Of a stretch of 64,000 nucleotides of DNA, positions 36,798 through 45,735 are shown piece after piece. Positions within the stretch are counted from its first letter, which is position 1. Every line of letters begins with the position of its first letter. The notes beneath the pieces were generated by a model. That model saw only the letters and a program-made list of their open reading frames with translations. It made no database searches and had not been told where the DNA came from. The stretch lies in the NCBI GenBank assembly GCA_021155905.1, contig JAJNBG010000003.1, positions 1 through 64,000 on the forward strand, given 5' to 3'. The position numbers were made by a program, and so were the translations under genes. The stretch is from Bacteroidota bacterium. GTDB lineage: Bacteria > Bacteroidota > Bacteroidia > B-17B0 > Aurantibacillaceae.

Positions 36798-39128
36798 ATG
36801 AAAAAAAAATTAGATAGTTTTATAAAGAGAAACAAAACATTAGATGAAATATGTTCCCCCGTATTCTTTAGATTATCGGATTCTTCGGATAAAATAAAAC
36901 TTGAAACGCTTTTAGACTCTAATATTAATATTACAGTTTTTGATGAGCTGATTGGGCAGCTGGAAGAATTAGTAAAATCACAAAATCCAAGAATTAAATT
37001 TACAAAGGAGAGTTTGAATGAGGCCGCTAAAAAGTACGTTGGCGATACTCAATTTGAAGAGTATGGTGTTTGGGTTTATTATCCATGGGCAACAAGGTTG
37101 GTGCATGTTCTCGATGAGAAGGAATTTGTTTATGTGAGAACAAACAGGAATCAATATAAAATTACACCTGAAGAAGAGGAGTTACTTGCTCAGAAAAAAA
37201 TTGGCGTTATAGGTTTGTCCGTTGGAAAAGCAATTGCGTTAACGATCGCTATGGAAAGAATCTGCGGTGAAATTCGGATAGCGGATTTTGATGTCATTGA
37301 ATTATCTAATCTAAACAGGATCCAGACAGGAGTTCAAAATTTTGGAATAAAAAAGACAGTCGCAGTCGCAAGGGAAATTGCTGAAATTGACCCATTTTTA
37401 AAAGTGACAACCTATCCCGCCGGCTTAACGGAAGAAAATGTAGACGACTTTTTTCTTAAAGACGGCCGACTTGATATTTGTATAGAAGTTTGCGATGGAT
37501 TATACACCAAGATATTTTCAAGACAAAAGGCACAATCATTGGGTATTCCCGTGGTCATGAATTCAAGTGATCGCGGAACCACTGACATTGAACGGTACGA
37601 CCTCAATCGGGATAGGCCTTTATTACATGGCCTGATAGACCATTTAGATCTGAACCTGGTAAAACAGGCCAAAACGAACGAAGAAAAAGTGCCCTATTTA
37701 TTACCTATGCTAGGAGTTGAGACGTCATCCACACGATTAAAAGCTTCAATGTTGGAAATAGAGCAAACGATAACCACCTGGCCGCAACTGGCTTCCGGGG
37801 TAATTTTGGGCGGAGGGATAGTGACGGATGTTTGCAGAAGGATTTTATTGGGTCAGCTTCAGGACTCAGGACGTTATTTTGTGGATTTGGAAGAACTTAT
37901 CCGGGACAAAAACAAGCCTGATCCTGTGGAAACAAAGTTGATCTTATCCGATTCGATTACCGACGAGGAAATGTTGGAGATCATAAAGAGCTATAATATT
38001 CCTGAATTGAACGGGCAAATATTATTAAACAGATTGCAGGTTGAGGAGCTGGTAAAGTATGCCTGCATGGCCCCGTCCGGAGCAAACATACAATCCTGGC
38101 AGTGGGTGCATCACGGTAAAAGTATTTACTTATTCAGGAATGATATTTATACGGCGGGCTTACTGGACTGTAAAAAAACCACTATGATAAATGGACTTGG
38201 CGCTGCATTGGAAAACCTGGTTTTAAAGGCGCATGAAGCAAAGCTTGAGGTGATTTCTGAAGTGCTTCCTGATCTGGATGAAAATAGCAAACTGATTGCT
38301 GTCATAAGATTCTTTGATCAAGTCAATCCAGAGTATGCGGCTAAATTTGAGGCTCATGTCTGCGATGAGTTAGTTTCAACTATTCCTTTGCGTGTAACCA
38401 ACCGAAATATTGTTGAACGGCAAAAGATTTCCATAGATAGACTTTTGCCTTTAAAAGCTTTGGCGAAAACAATTGAGGGTGCCGACCTGATACTTATTGA
38501 TGATGAAAAGTTAATGGATGAGATTGGTGAAGTCACGGCTAAAGTTGATCGTATGAGAATCATGCATAAAGGCGGGCATGATGATTTTCACGGTGAAGTT
38601 AGATGGAACGAAAATGAGGTAAATACTTTACTTAATGGAGTTGATTTACTCGGGACAGTTGACTTAACTCCAACGGAACTAGCAGGATGGACTGTTGCCA
38701 AGAATTGGAATGTTATCAACCATTTAAATGAGTGGAAGCTGGGAACAGGTTTAGAGAAGTTGCAGAGAAAGAATGTGGCATCAGCATCAGCCCTTGGATT
38801 GATAACAATGCCTCGATTTTCCAACAATGATTTTTTTAATGCAGGCAGAGCACTTGAAAGAGTTTGGTTGGCTGCCAATAAAGATAATATTGCAGTTCAT
38901 ACCTGTTCTTTGTCCACGCTAATATTTAATACTTTAGCTTATGCTGATAATAATGGATTTACAGAATATATGGAGAAGGAGGCTTGGGAATTGAGAAAGG
39001 ATTTCGAAAAGCTTTTTTCGCTTGATGCTTCGAAGGTAGATGTGTTATTATTACGTTTTTTTATCGCTCCTCCTCCTAAAAGAAGGTCTGTCAGATATCC
39101 TTTGGATCGGGTGCTTAGTTTTTTATAA
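36798..39128 (+). CDS. Rv1355c-family protein: ThiF/E1-like adenylyltransferase fused to nitroreductase-like domain
   Basis: This is a 776-residue cytoplasmic fusion. The first 110 or so residues are helical and unplaced. About 130-345 is a ThiF/MoeB/E1-type Rossmann domain: IGVIGLSVGKAIALTIAM, ADFDVIELSNLNRIQTG, then IEVCDGLYTK. The double CxxC zinc site of MoeB/ThiF and the crossover cysteine are not obvious. About 410-776 is nitroreductase-like, opening VEELVKYACMAPSGANIQSWQW (an FMN-pocket motif, given here in full as read in two parts). The same two-domain order defines Rv1355c of Mycobacterium. E1 enzymes adenylate carboxyl groups and nitroreductases use FMN, so the enzyme may make or tailor a small molecule or modify a peptide. 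It is first in a five-gene operon. Confidence 0.85.
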   Translation: MKKKLDSFIKRNKTLDEICSPVFFRLSDSSDKIKLETLLDSNINITVFDELIGQLEELVKSQNPRIKFTKESLNEAAKKYVGDTQFEEYGVWVYYPWATRLVHVLDEKEFVYVRTNRNQYKITPEEEELLAQKKIGVIGLSVGKAIALTIAMERICGEIRIADFDVIELSNLNRIQTGVQNFGIKKTVAVAREIAEIDPFLKVTTYPAGLTEENVDDFFLKDGRLDICIEVCDGLYTKIFSRQKAQSLGIPVVMNSSDRGTTDIERYDLNRDRPLLHGLIDHLDLNLVKQAKTNEEKVPYLLPMLGVETSSTRLKASMLEIEQTITTWPQLASGVILGGGIVTDVCRRILLGQLQDSGRYFVDLEELIRDKNKPDPVETKLILSDSITDEEMLEIIKSYNIPELNGQILLNRLQVEELVKYACMAPSGANIQSWQWVHHGKSIYLFRNDIYTAGLLDCKKTTMINGLGAALENLVLKAHEAKLEVISEVLPDLDENSKLIAVIRFFDQVNPEYAAKFEAHVCDELVSTIPLRVTNRNIVERQKISIDRLLPLKALAKTIEGADLILIDDEKLMDEIGEVTAKVDRMRIMHKGGHDDFHGEVRWNENEVNTLLNGVDLLGTVDLTPTELAGWTVAKNWNVINHLNEWKLGTGLEKLQRKNVASASALGLITMPRFSNNDFFNAGRALERVWLAANKDNIAVHTCSLSTLIFNTLAYADNNGFTEYMEKEAWELRKDFEKLFSLDASKVDVLLLRFFIAPPPKRRSVRYPLDRVLSFL

Positions 39129-39163
39129 AGTGTAATAATTTGTTACATTTAAGTCATATATAG

Positions 39164-39883
39164 GTGAACGATAAAGTCGACATTAAAATTAAAGTATTTA
39201 GGGCAATAGATGAACCTGATTTGTGCGCCAAATATTTGAAAGGGCATGAAGAGGTATTGTCAATATATTATGGAATTCACAAAGTAACATCAAATAATCC
39301 TGAATGGCCAGATAACCCGGAAGTTTATGTTATAACGGCGGAAGCGATAGATGATGGTGAAATATTATGTGGAATCAGGGTGAATAAAGTAGGAGGAACA
39401 CAGCCCTTACCCGTTGAGACTGCCATCGGTAAAATAGATCCGAAAATTCATGATTTAATTAAAAGTTATGGAAAAAAAGGTGCTGGAGAATTATGTGGCT
39501 TATGGAATTCCCGGAAAGTAGCGGGAAAAGGATTGAGTTTTTTATTAACGCGGATGGGAATTTCCATATTAAACCAGCTAAAAGTAAATACAATGTTTGG
39601 CATTTGCGCAGAGTTAACGTTGCCAATGTTTAAAAGTGTGGGATTTGAAATAGAAAGGTCGTTGGGCAACCATGGGGAGTTTCATTATCCAAAAGCAGAT
39701 TTATTAGCTTTTACTTTGATCATGAAGGATACCATGAGTCTGGAACAAGCGGATCCTGTTGAACGTGAGAAAATTTTTATGCTGAGAAATATTTTGAAGC
39801 AAAACGTTTTGGAGAAGGGTCCGAAGGGAGAATTATACATAGAATATAATTTAGCGGTACCGAGATCATGGATTATTATTTAA
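39164..39883 (+). CDS. GNAT/AHL-synthase-like acyltransferase
   Basis: This is a 239-residue cytoplasmic protein starting at GTG (39164); a TAG sits directly upstream in frame, so no earlier start exists. The layout resembles the GNAT fold of acyl-CoA or acyl-ACP transferases of the autoinducer-synthase type: a central strand EVYVITAEAIDDGEILCGIRV, a helix-turn with GELCGLWNSRKVAGKGLSFL (the position where AHL synthases carry an E-x-S/C-R motif), then TMFGICAELTLPMFKSVGFE. No specific family is certain. It lies 35 bases after the ThiF-nitroreductase gene and 14 bases before the kinase gene, so co-expression is clear. What it acylates is unknown. Confidence 0.6.
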   Translation: MNDKVDIKIKVFRAIDEPDLCAKYLKGHEEVLSIYYGIHKVTSNNPEWPDNPEVYVITAEAIDDGEILCGIRVNKVGGTQPLPVETAIGKIDPKIHDLIKSYGKKGAGELCGLWNSRKVAGKGLSFLLTRMGISILNQLKVNTMFGICAELTLPMFKSVGFEIERSLGNHGEFHYPKADLLAFTLIMKDTMSLEQADPVEREKIFMLRNILKQNVLEKGPKGELYIEYNLAVPRSWIII

Positions 39884-39897
39884 CGAACTAATAGAAA

Positions 39898-42042
39898 ATG
39901 GGTAGAACGAGTTTTTTTTGGATATTTTTTGTCTATTCCTTTGTTTCATATGGTGGAAGTTCATTACCTGATACCATTTTGTTTAATGATTCACCAAGTG
40001 AGAATTATATAGGTAAATATGTCAAAATTTTAGAGGACAAAACAAATTCACTTCGTATAGAACAGGTATTGTCTTCCAACGAATTTAAATTTAGCAAACA
40101 AGCCGTGCCAAATTTAGGGATTTCAAATTCTGCATTTTGGTTGTCATTCAATATTAAGAATGTTTCTAAGGACGAAGAGATTCTTCTTGAAATAGCTAAT
40201 CCATCGTTGGATGAAATAGAGTTGTACAAAGTAGATTCGGGAGGAGTTTATTCTCTGATAAAAATGGGAGAATATCTGCCGTTTGATCAAAGGGCGTTTG
40301 ACCATCCCAGCTATGTTTTTAATTTGAAGATTAAAAAAAATGCGAATTCAAGCTATTATATCAAGTGTAGAAGCAATGAGGATATGTCTCTACCCATTAA
40401 AGTGGGTTCCGTCGTCTCTATCATGGATTCTATAAGAACGAAGGATTCGTTGTTTGGTCTTTACACGGGTATTATGATGGTAATGTTCCTTTATAATACG
40501 TTTATATATATCACCACAAAAGACAAGAGTTATTTATATTATATTATTTACATCCTGTTTGTTACTTTAACTCAGGCCTGTTTTCAGGGATATACCTTTC
40601 AGTTTTTGTGGAGCGATTCACCCTGGATAGCACAGAGAAGCATTGTGTTATTGAGCGCTTTCGTTGGCATCAGCGCGGGAGAGTTTGCAAGAGCTTTTTT
40701 AGACACAAATACCTATTTGCGTAAACTCAGTAAATCATTCAGATGGTTTTATCTCAGCTACTTTATTTGTATTGTTTTGTCAATATTTTTTAAAGGTAAC
40801 ATGCAGTTATTAAATGCTACAGCATTATTGATATCCCTGTATATCCTCACACTGGCAATTATTTTGGCAAAAAGAGGGCAACGATCCGCTAAATTTTTCC
40901 TGATTGCCTGGATTATATTTTTAATCGGTGTGATTGTTTTTGCTCTTAAAAATGCTGGGATTTTGCCGTATAACAGCATCACCATTTACACTATGCCGGC
41001 CGGTTCGGCCATCGAAGCTATTTTGCTTTCCTTTGCTTTGGCAGATAGGATTAATATCCTGAAAAAAGACAAAGAGGATTCCCAAAGAATGGCATTAGAT
41101 GCATTGTTGGAAAACGAAAAACTAATCAAAGAGCAGAACGTCGTTCTCGAACAAAAGGTAGAAGAAAGAACCATTGAATTGCAACATACGAATGAAGAAC
41201 TGTCAAATACCTTATCGGATTTAAAAAATACCCAGACACAGTTGGTGAGTGTCGAAAAAATGGCATCGCTTGGTCAGTTAACCGCAGGTATTGCGCATGA
41301 GATCAATAATCCCATTAATTTTGTGAGTGCCAATGTGAAGCCCCTGAAGCTCGATATTAATGATGTATTGGGAATAATAGAGAAGTATGAATCCATTGAT
41401 CCTAAAGACAGTGTTGCTAAATTTAAAGAGGTAGAAGATTACAAAAAGAGCATTGATTATGAGTATCTGAAAAAGGAAATGGCTGAATTATTATCAGGTA
41501 TTGAAGAAGGAGCTAAAAGAACTGCAGAAATTGTCAGAGGTTTGAAAAACTTTTCGAGGCTAGATGAGAGTGATATAAAAACGGTGAATATTAACGAAGG
41601 TATAGAATCAACCCTGGTATTATTAAGAAACATTATTCCGGAGGACACGAAATTAAACGTTCAGTTAGGTGATGTTCCAAAAATTGAGTGTTTGCCTGGT
41701 AAGTTGAACCAGGTATTTATGAATTTATTAAATAACGCTATTTATGCGCTCACTAAAGTTGAAGCGGGTAAAGAAAAAGAGTTAAGCATTAAAACATTTG
41801 ATCAGGATGAGCATGTTCATGTTATAATTGAAGATACCGGAATCGGAATGACTCCGGAAGTTAAAAGCAAAATATTTGATCCTTTTTTTACAACCAAGGA
41901 AGTGGGCGAAGGTACAGGGTTAGGAATGTCTATCGTCTTTAAAATTATAGAAAGCCATCAGGCTAAAATTGAAATTGAAAGTGAGGCAGGCAAGGGCACC
42001 AAAATTTTATTGATTTTAAATAAAAAAATAAATTTAATTTAA
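39898..42042 (+). CDS. 7TM-DISM sensor histidine kinase
   Basis: This is a 714-residue membrane kinase. After a signal sequence comes a 7TMR-DISMED2 carbohydrate-binding-like extracellular domain (about 30-170: NLGISNSAFWLSFNIKN, LEIANPSLDEIELYK). Seven transmembrane helices span about 185-390 (GLYTGIMMVMFLYNTFIYIT onward), followed by a coiled coil (about 400-455) and a HisKA/ATPase module. The phosphoacceptor is in GIAHEINNPINFVSANV, and the ATPase motifs are NLLNNAIYAL, EDTGIGMTP and GTGLGMSIV. It should sense an extracellular ligand and phosphorylate a receiver; the receiver-kinase and receiver genes immediately downstream are the natural partners. The gap to the next gene is 10 bases. 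Confidence 0.93.
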   Translation: MGRTSFFWIFFVYSFVSYGGSSLPDTILFNDSPSENYIGKYVKILEDKTNSLRIEQVLSSNEFKFSKQAVPNLGISNSAFWLSFNIKNVSKDEEILLEIANPSLDEIELYKVDSGGVYSLIKMGEYLPFDQRAFDHPSYVFNLKIKKNANSSYYIKCRSNEDMSLPIKVGSVVSIMDSIRTKDSLFGLYTGIMMVMFLYNTFIYITTKDKSYLYYIIYILFVTLTQACFQGYTFQFLWSDSPWIAQRSIVLLSAFVGISAGEFARAFLDTNTYLRKLSKSFRWFYLSYFICIVLSIFFKGNMQLLNATALLISLYILTLAIILAKRGQRSAKFFLIAWIIFLIGVIVFALKNAGILPYNSITIYTMPAGSAIEAILLSFALADRINILKKDKEDSQRMALDALLENEKLIKEQNVVLEQKVEERTIELQHTNEELSNTLSDLKNTQTQLVSVEKMASLGQLTAGIAHEINNPINFVSANVKPLKLDINDVLGIIEKYESIDPKDSVAKFKEVEDYKKSIDYEYLKKEMAELLSGIEEGAKRTAEIVRGLKNFSRLDESDIKTVNINEGIESTLVLLRNIIPEDTKLNVQLGDVPKIECLPGKLNQVFMNLLNNAIYALTKVEAGKEKELSIKTFDQDEHVHVIIEDTGIGMTPEVKSKIFDPFFTTKEVGEGTGLGMSIVFKIIESHQAKIEIESEAGKGTKILLILNKKINLI

Positions 42043-42052
42043 AATTTAATTT

Positions 42053-43144
42053 ATGGCGGATCGAATTAAAGTGCTGTATGTTGATGATGAGGAGAACAAC
42101 CTCGTTTCATTTCGCGCCAATTTCAGAAAAAGTTATGACGTATACACCGCCAATAGTGCTGCAAAGGCCTTTGAAGTATTAAAAGAAACTCCAATTCAGA
42201 TTATTATCTCAGACCAGAGAATGCCCGATATAACCGGGGTTGAGTTTCTGGAACAAACGGTAAATTTATATCCTGAGAGCATAAGATTACTGATTACCGG
42301 CCAGGCTGATATTGAAGTCGTGATAGAAGCGATTAACCGTGGTCAGGTAAGCAAGTATATACAAAAACCCTGGGATTGGGATAAGTTGTCTGTTGCTATC
42401 GATAACTGCGTAACGCTCTATACCTCCAGGTTAGAATTAAAATACAAGAATGAAGAGCTGGAAAAAATTAATGAAGAGTTAAATAAATTTGTTTACAGTG
42501 TATCCCATGATTTAAGGTCTCCTTTAACCTCCATCATGGGCATTATCAATCTGACAAAGCTGGTGCCTGAACTAAGGACTGCTGACAGCTATTTTGAGAT
42601 GATAGAAGGAAGGGTGCTAAAGCTGGATGGTTTAATAAAAAAGATTATTGATTATTATAAGAATGCCCGGTCAGAAGAAGTATACGATCAAATCGAATTT
42701 GAGTCATTGCTTACTTCAGTCTGGGATATTTTGAGAAACCAGACTAATACTATTAATTTTAAATTGAATGTTAAGCAGGAAGCGGTTTTTATAGGCGATT
42801 TTTATCGCCTCGAAGTGGTGTTTGAGAATTTAATATCAAACGCTATTAAATACCAGGTGCCTGGAAATCCAAATCAATATATAGAAGTGAACGCCACCAT
42901 TGACGAGAAGTTTGCGAGAATAACCATTTCGGACAATGGCATCGGTGTTAAGCCTGAGTATGTGGAAAGTGTTTTTAAGCTTTTCTTCCGGGCAGAAGAC
43001 TCGTTAAATATAGAAGGCACCGGAATCGGGCTCTATATTGTGAAAGAAGCTGTTGAAAAGATGAAAGGTGAGATCAGTATAAAATCTACCTATAAATCAG
43101 GGACTACATTTGAAATTATTATACCAAACAAACACAATTTATGA
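42053..43144 (+). CDS. Receiver-histidine kinase hybrid (cytoplasmic)
   Basis: This is a 363-residue soluble protein with an N-terminal receiver (about 1-120: VLYVDDEENNLVSF, Asp in ISDQRMPDITG, Lys in YIQKPWDW). A coiled-coil linker follows, then a HisKA domain with the phosphoacceptor in SVSHDLRSPLTSIMG (about residue 152) and an ATPase domain containing NLISNAIKYQ, SDNGIGVKP and GTGIGLYIVKEA. A receiver ahead of a kinase is the arrangement of an intermediate in a phosphorelay. Its stop overlaps the next receiver's start (ATGA, 4 bases), so they are translationally coupled. It is a paralogue, through its receiver, of the divergent 36091 protein. Confidence 0.92.
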   Translation: MADRIKVLYVDDEENNLVSFRANFRKSYDVYTANSAAKAFEVLKETPIQIIISDQRMPDITGVEFLEQTVNLYPESIRLLITGQADIEVVIEAINRGQVSKYIQKPWDWDKLSVAIDNCVTLYTSRLELKYKNEELEKINEELNKFVYSVSHDLRSPLTSIMGIINLTKLVPELRTADSYFEMIEGRVLKLDGLIKKIIDYYKNARSEEVYDQIEFESLLTSVWDILRNQTNTINFKLNVKQEAVFIGDFYRLEVVFENLISNAIKYQVPGNPNQYIEVNATIDEKFARITISDNGIGVKPEYVESVFKLFFRAEDSLNIEGTGIGLYIVKEAVEKMKGEISIKSTYKSGTTFEIIIPNKHNL

Positions 43145-43542
43145 GCAGAAAAATTAGCATTATGTTGATTGACGATAACAAGATCGATTTATTTATACAT
43201 AATGAATTTATACGTAAAATGAATATTGCAAATTCAGTGATGCAATATTCTTTTGCGAAAGAGGCATTGGAATTCCTTCAAAGTAACGATTCTTCAAAAT
43301 GGCCGGATCTGATTCTATTGGATATACACATGCCAATTATGAACGGTTTTGATTTTTTAGAGGAATATAGAGAATTGCCTTTACAATCAAGGCAGAAGTG
43401 TAACGTCGTTATTGTATCCTCTTCTTTAGATACCGGTGATAAAGTAAAAGCGAAGGAGAATGCTTTTGTTTTAGAGTTGTTTGAAAAACCACTTAATATT
43501 TCGAAATTAATGGATTTGTTAACTCAAAATAATATAGTTTAA
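43141..43542 (+). CDS. Stand-alone receiver (CheY-like) protein, end of the phosphorelay operon
   Basis: This is a 133-residue single receiver domain: IMLIDDNKIDLFI, phosphoacceptor Asp in ILLDIHMPIMNGFDFL, VVIVSSSLDTGD and the Lys in LFEKPLN. There is no output domain, so it probably acts by protein contact or passes phosphate onward. It overlaps the preceding receiver-kinase by four bases. It is the counterpart of the 35664 receiver on the other side of the operon, so the cluster is bracketed by two matching receiver pairs. Confidence 0.9.
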   Translation: MSRKISIMLIDDNKIDLFIHNEFIRKMNIANSVMQYSFAKEALEFLQSNDSSKWPDLILLDIHMPIMNGFDFLEEYRELPLQSRQKCNVVIVSSSLDTGDKVKAKENAFVLELFEKPLNISKLMDLLTQNNIV

Positions 43543-43785
43543 TATTTTGTTTTTCTATTTGTTTGTTGACTTTGATTCAAAAAGCGGGTAGGTCGTTTAT
43601 TTGCACAAACGTTGCATTTTGAGACTCAATCGCCATTGTACATTGACTAGCAAAAATGGCTAATTCAGGAATTCAAAAGCGCTTGATTTCTCCAATTTAG
43701 TTTTTCAATTTTCTTAACAATGCGATTTTGTCTTTAAAAAAATAATTACTTTTAAATACAAAGTCAAATATCATCAATTTCTAAA

Positions 43786-45735
43786 ATGAAGAAACACAAA
43801 TATCTAATTCCATTATTTTTACTGTTAAGCACAATTATTTATTCGCAGACCTGGAATCTAAGGTTAAAAAGTACAGTTGAATTACGCTCTTTTAAATTGA
43901 CCAATAAGGTAGAAATGTCCGAGATAAAGTTATCAGGGGCAAATATCGCTTTGTATAAAGGATCTGCCATTGTAACGCAAATACAAAGTGATGGGAACGG
44001 TGAATTTATTATTGAAGTACCAGCGAACGGCGATTACGTCCTGGTGGTTAATTATCCGGGTTGCAACGCAAAAAGATTTGCGGTTTCGACAAATGGTGTG
44101 CCTGAAAGCATTGTTAATGAAAAATATTCTCCCTCTTTTGGTATTGAAGGAGTTGTTATGGCGAAAGGATTGCCCGGAGTAGATTATTCTTTATTGCAAC
44201 AACCACTGGTGAAAATAGCATACAGTGATAAAGGCAAAAAATTCAATCATAATCAGGCTTATACAGATCAGATGTTAAGTTCGTTAATGGGAATTAGAAA
44301 CGCGGAGAATACATTAATGGAGAGTTTTACGTCGGTTAATAACGCCGGTGATATTGCATTGAATAATGGCGATTGTCCGTTAGCAAAAACTTATTATGAA
44401 AAAGCGATGACGATTATTCCGGGAGAGAGATACCCGAGTGATCAATTGGTTAGAGTGGGAAATTGTTTAAAGGAGAAGGAACTTGCAGAAAAGAAAGCAG
44501 CTGAAGCTGCTGCAAAAGCGGCTGCAGAAAAACTGGCACAGGAGAAAGCAGCAGCAGAAAAAGCTGCCCAGGAAAAACTAGCTCAGGAGAAGGCCGCTGC
44601 TGAGAAAGTAGCACAGGAAAAACTAGCCCAGGAAAAAGCTGCTGCAGAAAAAGCCGCTCAGGAAAAATTAGCCCAGGAGAAGGCCGCTTCAGAGAAAGCA
44701 GCGCAAGAGAAACTAGCCCAGGAGAAAGCGGCAGCGGAGAAAGCAGCGCAGGAAAAACTGGCTCAGGAGAAAGCCGCAGCAGAAAAAGCGGCTCAGGAGA
44801 AATTAGCCCAGGAAAAGGCTGCTTCAGAAAAAGCGGCTCAGGAGAAATTAGCCCAGGAAAAGGCTGCTTCAGAGAAAGCTGCACAAGAAAAACTAGCCCA
44901 AGAAAAACTAGCTCAAGAGAAAGCAGCGCAGGAAAAACTAGCCCAGGAGAAGGCGGCAGCAGAAAAAGCGGCTCAGGAGAAATTAGCTCAGGAAAAGGCT
45001 GCTTCAGAGAAAGCAGCTCAGGAGAAACTAGCCCAGGAGAAGGCGGCAGCAGAAAAAGCGGCTCAGGAGAAATTAGCTCAGGAAAAGGCTGCTTCAGAGA
45101 AAGCAGCGCAAGAGAAACTAGCCCAGGAGAAAGCGGCAGCGGAGAAAGCAGCGCAAGAGAAGCTAGCTCAGGAGAAAGCCGCAGCCGAGAAAGCTGCACA
45201 GGAAAAACTTGCTCAGGAGAAGGCTGCTACAGAGAAAGCTGCGGCAGAAAAACTTGCTCAGGAAAAATTAGCCCAGGAGAAAGCGGCAGCAGAGAAAGCA
45301 GCACAGGAAAAACTAGTGCAAGAGAAAGCCGCGCAGGAAAAACTAGCCCAGGAGAAGGCCGCTGCTGAGAAAGCTGCTCAGGAAAAACTGGCACAAGAGA
45401 AGGCCGCAGCAGAAAAAGCGGCTCAAGAAAAGTTAGCTCAAGAGAAACTAGCACAGGAAAAACTGGCTCAAGAGAAAGCAGCAGCGGAAAAAGCTGCGCA
45501 GGAAAAATTAGCCCAGGAAAAAGCAGCACAAGAGAAGGCTTCACAGGAAAAACTAGCTCAGGAAAAAGCCGTAGCCGAGAAAGCTGCGCAGGAAAAATTA
45601 GCACAGGAGAAAGCTGTTGCCGAAAAAGCTGCTCAGGATAAACTAGCACAGGAAAAGGCAGCACAGGAAAAACTATCTCAAGAGAAAGCCGCAGCGGAGA
45701 AGGCTGCGCAAGAAAAGCTAAGGAGAAGGCAGTAG
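43786..45735 (+). CDS. Giant Ala/Glu/Lys/Gln repeat protein, N-terminal part (interrupted)
   Basis: The protein starts with a signal peptide ([21 protein letters not shown]), then a carboxypeptidase-regulatory-like domain (about 45-110: [21 protein letters not shown]) and a TPR-like unit (about 200-230: [17 protein letters not shown]). From about residue 230 it consists of a near-perfect repeat of 15 residues built from AAAEKAAQ and EKLAQEK, certain to form a very long charged helix or coiled coil, as in TolA-like spacers. The frame breaks at 45720. The closing ...EKLRRRQ is out-of-frame junk, and the proper repeat continues in another frame to 46964. It probably bridged the periplasm. No partner gene is obvious; the neighbours are a phosphorelay operon and a DUF2461 gene. 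Confidence 0.75.
   Translation: MKKHKYLIPLFLLLSTIIYSQTWNLRLKSTVELRSFKLTNKVEMSEIKLSGANIALYKGSAIVTQIQSDGNGEFIIEVPANGDYVLVVNYPGCNAKRFAVSTNGVPESIVNEKYSPSFGIEGVVMAKGLPGVDYSLLQQPLVKIAYSDKGKKFNHNQAYTDQMLSSLMGIRNAENTLMESFTSVNNAGDIALNNGDCPLAKTYYEKAMTIIPGERYPSDQLVRVGNCLKEKELAEKKAAEAAAKAAAEKLAQEKAAAEKAAQEKLAQEKAAAEKVAQEKLAQEKAAAEKAAQEKLAQEKAASEKAAQEKLAQEKAAAEKAAQEKLAQEKAAAEKAAQEKLAQEKAASEKAAQEKLAQEKAASEKAAQEKLAQEKLAQEKAAQEKLAQEKAAAEKAAQEKLAQEKAASEKAAQEKLAQEKAAAEKAAQEKLAQEKAASEKAAQEKLAQEKAAAEKAAQEKLAQEKAAAEKAAQEKLAQEKAATEKAAAEKLAQEKLAQEKAAAEKAAQEKLVQEKAAQEKLAQEKAAAEKAAQEKLAQEKAAAEKAAQEKLAQEKLAQEKLAQEKAAAEKAAQEKLAQEKAAQEKASQEKLAQEKAVAEKAAQEKLAQEKAVAEKAAQDKLAQEKAAQEKLSQEKAAAEKAAQEKLRRRQ
45622..45721 (+). 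repeat. Perfect 100-base direct repeat, copy 1
   Basis: The stretch starting GAAAAAGCTGCTCAGGATAA and ending GCGCAAGAAAAGCTAA is repeated without change at 45828-45927, 206 bases downstream. Perfect identity over 100 bases, against a diverged array, marks a recent duplication. The frame break lies exactly at the end of this copy. Confidence 0.8.

Noticed and set aside
39164..39883. True LuxI-type AHL synthase
   Set aside because: The fold plan is similar, but the signature residues of LuxI cannot be aligned convincingly, so it is only reported as acyltransferase-like.
43543..43785. Promoter for the repeat protein (TTTG at 43571 and TTTATTTG at 43596)
   Set aside because: Spacing of 21 is acceptable, but the -7 box departs from TAnnTTTG and the leader would be long; too weak to list as a feature.
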